Shown here one piece after another: positions 6,526-12,130 of a DNA stretch of 12,130 bases. The notes beneath the pieces were generated by a model. The model was not told the origin of the DNA, ran no database searches, and worked only from the letters and a program-made list of their open reading frames with translations. The translations under genes and the position numbers were made by a program. Every line of letters begins with the position of its first letter. The stretch's first letter is position 1. Source of the stretch: an uncultured Oscillospiraceae bacterium (GTDB lineage: Bacteria; Bacillota; Clostridia; Oscillospirales; Oscillospiraceae); assembly GCA_959022875.1 (NCBI GenBank), contig CAUFAM010000013.1, positions 1 through 12,130 on the forward strand, read 5' to 3'.

Positions 6526-7308
6526 ATGAAGGTAAACATTTTGCGGGCAAACCCGGCGGGAAACATTACCTTGTTTGTTCTGGATCCCGTCCCCAAGGCA
6601 GAACGTGCCCAGCTGGCGGGAAAGCTGATGGAACTCAAGCAGCTCCATGGAGAGCAGGTGGGTTTTCTCTGTCCCCCGGAAGAAGGATGCGCCGGGCGCA
6701 TGGAGATGGCAGGCGGCGAGTTCTGCGGCAACGCCACCCGGGCCTTTGGCATGCTGATGGCCCGGGAGCAGGGCGGCTTGAGCCAGGTGCAGGTGGAGGT
6801 CAGCGGCTGTGACCACCCCGTCACGGTGGATGTGGATCTGAAAGCCGGCACTGCCCGTTCGGAGATGCCTCTTCCCCTGTGGGTTAAGGAGGTGCAGGCC
6901 GGCGGCACTGTCGGGAAACTGGTTCATCTGGGGGGCATTGCCCACCTGGTGGTGGAGAATGTAACGCCCAGCCAGGAGTATTTTGACCAGGCAGAACCGG
7001 TCTTTCAGGACATCTCCGGTCTGGACGCCTACGGCGTGATTTTCCTGGAGCCTGAGACGGGGAACATGACCCCGCTGGTGAAGGTCCCGGCTGCCAATAC
7101 CCTGGTGTGGGAGGGCAGCTGTGGCTCCGGTTCCCTGGCCTGTGCGGTGGCCCAGAGCGAGGGATTGGACGAGGGAGAATTTGCCCGGGACTACATTCAG
7201 CCTGCCGGCGTGGTAAGAGCTACCGCTGTAAGACGGGGCGGAGCGGTGACTGCCGCCTATATCGGGGGTCCGGTGATTCTGGATGCACCCATTGAAGTAG
7301 AAGTATAA
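6526..7308 (+). CDS. DapF-fold cofactor-independent amino acid racemase, probably histidine racemase
   Basis: A 260-residue protein of the diaminopimelate epimerase fold. These enzymes use two facing cysteines, one as base and one as acid, to invert the alpha carbon without PLP. Both sites are visible in symmetric halves: GGEFCGNATRAF with C67, and EGSCGSGSLACA with C199. The first site departs from canonical DapF (CGNGxR) and resembles the broader family containing the staphylopine histidine racemase CntK and the histidine racemase described from Fusobacterium nucleatum, whose first catalytic Cys I recall also being residue 67. The start ATG follows GGAGG by nine bases. It sits directly behind hutH and a putative histidine transporter, with no lysine or cell-wall gene nearby, which favours histidine over diaminopimelate as substrate. 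Codon use (CGG, CCC, GGG) is ordinary, suggesting lower expression than hutH. Racemase/epimerase fold: high confidence; histidine specificity: inference. Confidence 0.8.
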   Translation: MKVNILRANPAGNITLFVLDPVPKAERAQLAGKLMELKQLHGEQVGFLCPPEEGCAGRMEMAGGEFCGNATRAFGMLMAREQGGLSQVQVEVSGCDHPVTVDVDLKAGTARSEMPLPLWVKEVQAGGTVGKLVHLGGIAHLVVENVTPSQEYFDQAEPVFQDISGLDAYGVIFLEPETGNMTPLVKVPAANTLVWEGSCGSGSLACAVAQSEGLDEGEFARDYIQPAGVVRATAVRRGGAVTAAYIGGPVILDAPIEVEV

Positions 7309-7342
7309 AAAACCCGGCCAGCGTCCTGCTGGCCGGGTTTTT
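7308..7342. terminator. Bidirectional terminator between convergent racemase and YerC-type regulator
   Basis: CCCGGCCAGC (7313-7322) and GCTGGCCGGG (7328-7337) form a perfect 10-bp stem with a 5-nt loop, flanked by AAAAA on the left and TTTTT on the right. The symmetric A and T tracts let it stop transcription on both strands, and it ends four bases before the stop codon of the minus-strand gene. Confidence 0.92.
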
Positions 7343-7346
7343 GTCT

Positions 7347-7691
7347 TTAAATAAAGGGAAAGTTTTTTAAAGTTTGTTGGGACGTCTCCTGTTCCTGTTC
7401 CGGCTGGAGCCGGTCCAGCACCATCTGGTACCCGCCTGAGCCGTAGCGCAGCTCGGTGTTGATCCGGGTAATGGTGGAGTAACTGGTGGGCACCTTTTCC
7501 CGCACTCCGTCATAGGTGTAGCCCTTGGCCAGCAGTTCCGCGACTTGAAACCGCTGAGCAAAGGCGGTAAGCTCCTGCACGGTGAACAGGTCTCCAAAAA
7601 AGCGGTAGCACTCGTCAATATCCTGCAAGGTCAGGATTCCATGAAACAGCTGGTTAATTGCCTGACTGCGGTTATTATCGACGTTGGACAT
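7347..7691 (-). CDS. yerC: TrpR-related YerC/YecD-family transcriptional regulator (HisR-type)
   Basis: A small 114-residue all-helical DNA-binding protein of the TrpR-like superfamily, YerC/YecD branch. The family core is seen as QDIDECYRFFGDLFTVQEL (23-41), followed by QRFQVAELLAKGYTYDGV and a helix-turn-helix at about 58-80 ending TSYSTITRINTELRYG. From memory, comparative genomics has proposed YerC-type proteins as HisR, a histidine-responsive repressor of histidine uptake and biosynthesis genes in Firmicutes. Its position convergent to a histidine transporter-HutH-racemase cassette agrees with that, although the ligand is not shown by sequence. GAGGAGG lies 11 bases before the chosen ATG (7689-7691). 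Another ATG seven bases upstream is out of frame. It has its own promoter and is separated from lepB by 112 bp. Confidence 0.85.
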   Translation of the reverse strand: MSNVDNNRSQAINQLFHGILTLQDIDECYRFFGDLFTVQELTAFAQRFQVAELLAKGYTYDGVREKVPTSYSTITRINTELRYGSGGYQMVLDRLQPEQEQETSQQTLKNFPFI

Positions 7692-7727
7692 AGTGCATAC
7701 GGCCTCCTCATCAAATAGATCAAAGTT

Positions 7728-7756
7728 ATTTTAGCACAGATTAACAAAAATGTCAC
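7728..7756 (-). promoter_or_regulatory. Promoter of the YerC/HisR-type regulator
   Basis: On the minus strand GTGACA (plus 7751-7756; five of six -35 matches) is followed after 17 bp by TAAAAT (7728-7733; five of six -10 matches) with TGC directly upstream as an extended -10. The predicted transcription start is about 30 nt before the gene. The spacer contains a GTTAATC word whose reverse complement resembles part of the transporter promoter, a possible shared operator. Confidence 0.65.
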
Positions 7757-7803
7757 TTTAATTTATTAGCAGTGTCCAAAATCACTCCGGGCCGGGGCAA
7801 AGG

Positions 7804-8394
7804 TTACATGGGGCCGAATTTCTCCAGGGGCCACAATCCAAAGACCACCTTGCCCAGAATATAGTCCTCGTCAATGGGGCCGACCATATCGTGGCGGCTG
7901 TCGGTGGAGGCGTTGCGGTTGTCCCCCAGGACAAAGACAGAGCCTTCGGGGATGTCCCAATGGGTGTTATACATCATGGGGTTGGCGGGCAGGTACATTT
8001 CTTCTTTGATATAGGGCTCGTCCAGGGGCTCCCCGTCCACATAGACGGTGCCGGTGGAGTAGTCGATGTCTACGCTCTGGCCGCCGGTGGCAATGATCCG
8101 CTTGACAATGGCCTTGCTGTGCAGCAGCTGATCGGTGACCTGGTCGGTTTTATTGAGCACCACAATATCCCCCTGCTGGGGCTGGTAACCCAGAGACCAG
8201 ATGAGCATCATCTCTCCGTCCTTCAGGGTGTTGTCCATGGAGTTGCCGTCTACCCTGGTCAGGCGGGCAAAGCAGTTAAACAGGACCACTGCCGCCAATA
8301 CGCAGCCCATAAGCAGCTGCAGCCACTCAAACAGGTCGCTGCCCTTGCGCCGGGGCAGTTCCTCTTCCTGGGGCAGGTTGTTCAATTCATCCAT
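7804..8394 (-). CDS. lepB: Signal peptidase I
   Basis: Membrane-bound serine protease that removes signal peptides from secreted proteins on the outer face of the cytoplasmic membrane. It has 196 residues from the ATG at 8392-8394. It has a short acidic cytoplasmic N-terminus, one membrane segment at about 25-42, the nucleophile motif GNSMDNTL with S52, the general-base lysine in KAIVKRII (K98), and the conserved box VFVLGDNRNASTDSRHDMVG near the C-terminus. This is the compact Gram-positive Sip layout. A TTG one codon earlier (8395-8397) could also initiate; AAGGAGG is five bases from TTG and eight from ATG, and ATG is preferred. It is preceded by its own likely -10 element in the 68-bp gap after yhaN. 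No functional link to its neighbours is apparent. Confidence 0.95.
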   Translation of the reverse strand: MDELNNLPQEEELPRRKGSDLFEWLQLLMGCVLAAVVLFNCFARLTRVDGNSMDNTLKDGEMMLIWSLGYQPQQGDIVVLNKTDQVTDQLLHSKAIVKRIIATGGQSVDIDYSTGTVYVDGEPLDEPYIKEEMYLPANPMMYNTHWDIPEGSVFVLGDNRNASTDSRHDMVGPIDEDYILGKVVFGLWPLEKFGPM

Positions 8395-8429
8395 CAATGG
8401 GGCCTCCTTGTGGGTATGAGGATAAGCGT

Positions 8430-8435
8430 ATTATA
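8430..8435 (-). promoter_or_regulatory. Candidate -10 element for lepB
   Basis: A perfect TATAAT occurs on the minus strand in the short gap between yhaN and lepB, about 36 bases before the lepB ATG. No good -35 is found 16-18 bp upstream. That region instead carries a GC-rich inverted repeat (8447-8462), so either the promoter is weak or activator-dependent, or lepB is partly read from upstream. Confidence 0.4.
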
Positions 8436-8446
8436 CCGGGTTCTGA

Positions 8447-8462
8447 CGGGGAATGCACCCCG
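8447..8462 (-). repeat. GC-rich hairpin directly after the yhaN stop codon
   Basis: CGGGG, 6-nt loop, CCCCG: a perfect 5-bp stem starting at the base after the TAG stop of yhaN. No T run follows, so it is not a proper intrinsic terminator. It could pause polymerase or protect the mRNA end. Confidence 0.3.
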
Positions 8463-10970
8463 CTAAAGCTCCAGACAGGTGACACCGGCGGCGTCTCCCA
8501 TCAGGGACTGCTCCCGCCGGTGGCAGGAGAAAAGCAGCAGCTGCTGTTCCTGGCCCAGCTCCCGCAGCAGCTCCAGGGCGGCCTTCAGGCGGCTCTCGTC
8601 AAAAGCGGACAGGGCGTCGTCCAGGAAGATGGGGGGAAGCTGAGGCAGGCACAGGCGGCAGATGGCCAGCCGGACAGCCAGGTAGAGCTGATCCGCCGTC
8701 CCCCTGGAGAGGTACAGGGCGCTGTGGGGGAGCAGGTCCTCCCTGCCCCGCACCGAGCCCTCCAGCTCCCGGTTCAGGCTGACGGACTGGTACTGTCCGC
8801 CGGTGAGCCTGGCCAGGTACTCCCCGGCCAGGCGGTTAAGCTCGGGGGAAAAGCGCTCCTGGAGCTGGGCGTTGGCCGCCTCCATGGTCTTCATAGCCAG
8901 TTCCAGGGCATCGTATTCCAGCGTCCGGCGGGAGAGCTGCTCGGAGAGGGCAGACAGCCGCTCGGAGAGGACGGCCTCCTCCCCCATGGACTTCACAGCG
9001 CCCTGAGCCTGGTTCAGGGCGGCACGCAGCCCCTCCAGGCGCAGGAGCACCTGCTCCAGAACCTGGGCAGTCTCCTGGGGAGAGCGCTGGGGCAGCGCCT
9101 GTCCAGACAAAAGCTCCGGGCCCTCTCCCAGGGCAGACAGCTTCCCACGGGCCCGGTTCAAGGTCTGTTGGGTCTGCTCCCACTGGCGGGCAGTATCCTC
9201 CAGCACCCGGCGGGTCTCCTCAGGGGTGTGCGGAGGGATGGGCAGAGCCAGGGCGGCATCCACTTCCCGGCCCCCTTGGGCGGCCAGGTCCTCCACCCGG
9301 CGGCGGCGCTCCTCCAGCCGTTCCCGGGCGGCGGCGCGCTCGTGGTCCAGGTTCAAGGCCCGGGACAGGGCGGCGGAGCAGCCAAATTCATTTTGGACCT
9401 CCGGGGCAAAGGAGTGGACAAAGCGGAGAATGTCTGTCCAACTGTTTTCCCGGCGGGCCTTCCGGTCGTTGAGGGTGCCCCGGATGGTCTTGGCCTGCTG
9501 GGCGGCCTGCTGGGCACGCTGGCAGCGGGCGGTGTAGTCTCGGACCAGGGCAGAGAGTTCCTCTTTCGACTGAACCTGATAGCGCTCATATACCGTCTGG
9601 AGGGCATGGCTGCCCTGTTTGCGCCGAACCAGAGCGTAGCCCCCAAACAGAGCCAGGAGCACTGCCAGAAGGGGGAGGCCGTAAGAGAACCACCAGGCGC
9701 TGGGGTATATCCCGTTACAGATGGAGAAGTAGACCTGGTAGGAGACCACCAGGGCGGCGACCAGGACAAAGGAGCAAATGCCCCGCAGCGTCCAGGCCTT
9801 GGCTTTGGCCTGGGCCTGTTCCCCGGTGCGTACCTGGCGCTCCACCTGCTGTCCGGCCTCTTCCCCGGTGAGCCCGGCAAAGCGCTCGTCCTGGGCGGCA
9901 ATCTGGGCCTGGACATAGTCCTCTTCCGCCTGGTGGAGGGCCTCCTCCCCGGATTTGATTTCCTCGTCCAATACCTTCAGATACTGAAGCTCCCCCTGGG
10001 CCCGCTTCAAAAGCTCCTTTTCCGGCAGGGAACCCCAGCGCTCCGACTCGTGCTCCAGGGCCTCCAGCTGCTGGCGGGCGGAGGTGAGAGCCTGGGCGGC
10101 CTGGGTGTAGCGCAGATCCAGCTCCCGCTTGGTGCGCTGGGCGTGGAGGGCCTGTTCCTGCTGAAGGCGCAGCTTTTCCTCCTCCAGGGCGCGGGCTTGC
10201 TGCTCCAGTTTGGAAATTTCCTCTTCCAGGGACTTGCGGGCCAGAGCTTGATGGATGTTCTGCTCCTGCTGGAGCTGATCCCGCTGCCCCTCCAGGGCCC
10301 GGACCTCATCCTCCAGCTGCTGCTCCCGCTCAGAGGCGGCGTTCAGCGCCTCCAGTTCCAAGCGTACCTGGGCGATTTCCCCCTCCAGCCGGGGAATCTC
10401 CCCCACGCTCTTATTGACCTTGCGCTGGTTGAGCCAGCCTTTCAGGCGGCTTTGCACCTGGGAAAAGGAGACCTCCTCCTCCCCGGTGGTGACCAGGGCG
10501 GCAATGCGCCGCTCCAGCTCCGGGGCGGCGGTGAGGGATAGTCCTCCCGCCCCCAGAAAGGCCGAGCGGGAGAAGACGGACAGACCTACTCCGGTGAGCT
10601 GCTCCCCGCAGTTGGCGGCGGTGAGCTCGGGCACCGGCTCCTCGGTGCCGGTGTAGACGGCGGAAAAGGAGCCGAAGGGGGTGTTCCCCCGGGGGCCCCG
10701 GCGGATGGTGATGTCCCGGCCCTGCCACTCCAGGCGCATCTCCCCTTCCATGGGGGCGCCGGACCAGGGCTGATAGCGGTTTTTGTCGGCCAGATAGCCC
10801 TTCTTGTCCCGGTCCCGGGTGTCAATACCGTAGAGCATGGCCTTCCAGAAGGCCGCCCAGGTGGACTTGCCCCCCTCGTTGGGGGCGTAGATAAGATTGA
10901 GCCCATCCTTGGGCTCCAGATGGGCCTTGTTAAGCTTGCCAAAGGTGGCAGTCATGGAAATGAGCTTCAT
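8463..10970 (-). CDS. yhaN: YhaN-like SbcC/Rad50-type ATPase with membrane hairpin
   Basis: An 835-residue SMC/Rad50-like ATPase expected to pair with the phosphoesterase encoded just upstream in DNA-end or structure processing. The N-terminal ATPase half has a P-loop APNEGGKST with K35. Long Glu/Gln/Arg-rich coiled coils surround a central pair of hydrophobic segments (about 398-418 and 426-448), and the C-terminal half has the signature LSRGTADQLYLA (755-766), Walker B IFLDDALSAFD (D784-D785) and a switch-type His at 817. No CxxC zinc hook is present; the hairpin occupies the middle of the coiled coil, as in the Bacillus YhaN family, which suggests membrane anchoring. The ATG at 10968-10970 overlaps the upstream stop as ATGA and follows GGAGAGGAGG by seven bases; an in-frame extension of 17 codons upstream is rejected. 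Bacillus YhaN is somewhat longer. Exact DNA substrate unknown. Confidence 0.88.
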   Translation of the reverse strand: MKLISMTATFGKLNKAHLEPKDGLNLIYAPNEGGKSTWAAFWKAMLYGIDTRDRDKKGYLADKNRYQPWSGAPMEGEMRLEWQGRDITIRRGPRGNTPFGSFSAVYTGTEEPVPELTAANCGEQLTGVGLSVFSRSAFLGAGGLSLTAAPELERRIAALVTTGEEEVSFSQVQSRLKGWLNQRKVNKSVGEIPRLEGEIAQVRLELEALNAASEREQQLEDEVRALEGQRDQLQQEQNIHQALARKSLEEEISKLEQQARALEEEKLRLQQEQALHAQRTKRELDLRYTQAAQALTSARQQLEALEHESERWGSLPEKELLKRAQGELQYLKVLDEEIKSGEEALHQAEEDYVQAQIAAQDERFAGLTGEEAGQQVERQVRTGEQAQAKAKAWTLRGICSFVLVAALVVSYQVYFSICNGIYPSAWWFSYGLPLLAVLLALFGGYALVRRKQGSHALQTVYERYQVQSKEELSALVRDYTARCQRAQQAAQQAKTIRGTLNDRKARRENSWTDILRFVHSFAPEVQNEFGCSAALSRALNLDHERAAARERLEERRRRVEDLAAQGGREVDAALALPIPPHTPEETRRVLEDTARQWEQTQQTLNRARGKLSALGEGPELLSGQALPQRSPQETAQVLEQVLLRLEGLRAALNQAQGAVKSMGEEAVLSERLSALSEQLSRRTLEYDALELAMKTMEAANAQLQERFSPELNRLAGEYLARLTGGQYQSVSLNRELEGSVRGREDLLPHSALYLSRGTADQLYLAVRLAICRLCLPQLPPIFLDDALSAFDESRLKAALELLRELGQEQQLLLFSCHRREQSLMGDAAGVTCLEL

Positions 10971-12052
10971 AGATGGCCCTCCTCTCCGTTTTCCAGGGCG
11001 GCCAGGCCGTAGCGGGTACACAGCTGATAGAGGGGGTTATCCGGCTCTGCCTGACATTTTTCCCACATGGCGCGCAGGAAAAGGCCGGTGAGGGAGTCCT
11101 CCTCCCGCCGCTGCCACAGGTCCTGAGGCAGGCGGGTGTGGTCCTGGAGGGTTAAGCCGTAGCAGAACGGGGCCAGGGTGCGCTCCAGGGCGGCCAGATC
11201 GGGCCGCTCCCCCTCCCCGGTGAGCAGGACGCGGAACATGTGCTGGGCGGCATCCTCCGGAAGGGCGTTTTGCACAGCCTGGGCAGCATCGGACACGCCG
11301 GTGACACCCACGGAGAGAATTTCATATTTCCGCTGGCACAGAGGGACAAAGCGGGCCTTCACATAGCCCGGTTCCGCCTCCACCAGGAGAACCCCCTTCT
11401 CCCCCGTTTCGTCAAACCCACGGCCCTCGGGGCAGCCGGGGTAGGCCCAGAAGGTCTCCCCCTCCCGCTGAAGGCCGCTGTACTGATGGATGTGTCCAAG
11501 GGCCAGATAGGTCAGGCCGCTGGCGGCAATCTCCTCCCGGGAGATGGGGCCGTAGCCGCTCTGGGGGGCCACATCCCCATGAAAGCAGCCCAGGTGGAGC
11601 CGCCCGTCCTGAGGGATGTTCAGCCCCTCCAGGGGGGAGCGCTCCTGATGGGGGGCGCAGAAGGCCCGCCCCCAGACGGTGCACCCCAGGCCGGGCAAAT
11701 CCACCGATTCCAGCGCCTGGGACGAAAAGATGTGTACGTTGTCCGGCCAGGCAAGGCTGGCGTAGGGGCTGTGCTGAGACCATGGGTCGTGATTGCCCGG
11801 AGCGAGGAACACCGGGCAGGAAATAGAGCCCAGAGCCTCAGCCAGGGCCTGGGTGGTCTCCCGGTAGACGTGAGGGCCGTCCAGCAGGTCGCCGGAGAGC
11901 AGCACCAGATCTGCCCCCTCCGTCCGGGCCAGCTCGGCCAGGCGCCGGGGCAGCTGCCGCAGCTCGCTGCGCCGCTGGGCGGAGCGCTGGGGGCTCAGGC
12001 CGGAAAAGGGGCTGTCCAGATGGAAGTCCGCCCCGTGAATGATTTTTACCAT
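10967..12052 (-). CDS. yhaO: YhaO-like DNA repair exonuclease (SbcD/Mre11-type metallophosphoesterase)
   Basis: A 361-residue calcineurin-like phosphoesterase of the SbcD/Mre11/YhaO group. The metal-binding motifs are complete and in order: GADFH (D9, H11), GDLLD (54-58), GNHD (86-89), HGD (158-160) and GHIH (186-189), followed by a C-terminal domain lacking recognisable motifs. A two-metal nuclease site is therefore expected. GAGGAG lies seven bases before the ATG at 12050-12052. The stop TGA overlaps the start of yhaN by four bases, so the two are translationally coupled and likely form a complex. The upstream gene ends only four bases before this start, so it is not first in its operon. 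Bacterial SbcD is usually a little longer; YhaO-type proteins vary. Confidence 0.92.
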   Translation of the reverse strand: MVKIIHGADFHLDSPFSGLSPQRSAQRRSELRQLPRRLAELARTEGADLVLLSGDLLDGPHVYRETTQALAEALGSISCPVFLAPGNHDPWSQHSPYASLAWPDNVHIFSSQALESVDLPGLGCTVWGRAFCAPHQERSPLEGLNIPQDGRLHLGCFHGDVAPQSGYGPISREEIAASGLTYLALGHIHQYSGLQREGETFWAYPGCPEGRGFDETGEKGVLLVEAEPGYVKARFVPLCQRKYEILSVGVTGVSDAAQAVQNALPEDAAQHMFRVLLTGEGERPDLAALERTLAPFCYGLTLQDHTRLPQDLWQRREEDSLTGLFLRAMWEKCQAEPDNPLYQLCTRYGLAALENGEEGHL

Positions 12053-12056
12053 ACCA

Positions 12057-12130
12057 TTACTCCTCGATGTCCGTCCGGCTTACCGCCACACACTTTTTCT
12101 TTTCCGTGTCGATGGTAAACAGGCACGCGT
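12057..12130 (-). CDS. Unknown gene, C-terminal 23 codons only
   Basis: An open frame enters from the window edge on the minus strand and ends at TAA (12057-12059), four bases before the yhaO start. The visible tail reads ACLFTIDTEKKKC then VAVSRTDIEE. Its tight spacing, and GAGGAG in its last codons serving as the yhaO ribosome binding site, argue that it is a real gene in the same operon. The protein is not recognisable from this fragment. Confidence 0.55.
   Translation of the reverse strand, partial: ACLFTIDTEKKKCVAVSRTDIEE

Noticed and set aside
4834..6945. A 703-codon minus-strand frame opposite hutH, and a similar 419-codon frame opposite the transporter.
   Set aside because: Both are antisense shadows of strongly codon-biased GC-rich genes; the products are Gly/His/Gln-rich with no domain signatures, while the plus-strand proteins match families end to end.
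7771..7800. Possible terminator after lepB.
   Set aside because: Only short GC-rich self-complementarity and an AGTG/CACT pair are present, with no convincing stem plus T run.
8397..10541. A 714-codon plus-strand frame opposite yhaN.
   Set aside because: The translation is a Leu/Gly/Gln-rich low-complexity string mirroring the coiled-coil codons of yhaN; no start signal or family resemblance.

Overview
The window looks like chromosomal core sequence from a high-GC anaerobic Firmicute of the gut Oscillospiraceae type (Flavonifractor, Intestinimonas or Lawsonibacter-like). This is inferred from the GC-rich genes separated by AT-rich promoter gaps, AGGAGG-type ribosome binding sites, recJ running into a bifunctional rel, a Sip-type signal peptidase and a YhaO/YhaN pair. 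No rRNA, tRNA, CRISPR array, insertion sequence or phage gene is visible.

Layout. (1) Positions 1-2874, minus strand: recJ (single-strand exonuclease) followed 18 bp later by rel (ppGpp hydrolase/synthetase), whose 3' end lies outside the window. A TATAAT extended -10 promoter serves recJ. (2) Positions 2784-3412: a roughly 630-bp intergenic region, AT-rich in the middle. It holds the recJ promoter, a good promoter for the next plus-strand gene and a structured leader of about 160 nt. (3) Positions 3413-7308, plus strand: a histidine cassette made of a YuiF-type (NhaC-family, COG2056) putative histidine transporter, histidine ammonia-lyase HutH, and a DapF-fold two-cysteine racemase that is most likely a histidine racemase. 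Terminator-like hairpins separate all three genes. (4) Positions 7347-7691, minus strand, convergent with the cassette across a shared bidirectional terminator: a TrpR-family YerC/HisR-type regulator, a family linked to histidine control in Firmicutes. (5) Positions 7804-8394, minus strand: signal peptidase I. (6) Positions 8463-12130, minus strand: YhaN (membrane-anchored SbcC/Rad50-like ATPase) and YhaO (SbcD/Mre11-like phosphoesterase) overlap by ATGA, preceded by the last 23 codons of an unknown gene.

How it fits together. Regions 3 and 4 suggest one physiological unit: import histidine, interconvert D- and L-histidine, deaminate L-histidine to urocanate and ammonia, and possibly sense histidine through the TrpR-like protein. 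The usual downstream genes (hutU, hutI, hutG/ftcD) are absent here, so the fate of urocanate is open. The transporter and hutH show a codon choice typical of highly expressed genes, while the racemase, behind a 17-bp-stem terminator, does not. The most unusual points are the probable histidine racemase, the Ser-Ser-Gly (not Ala-Ser-Gly) cofactor triad of HutH, and the structured leader before the transporter. The other regions are housekeeping genes in fairly ordinary form.
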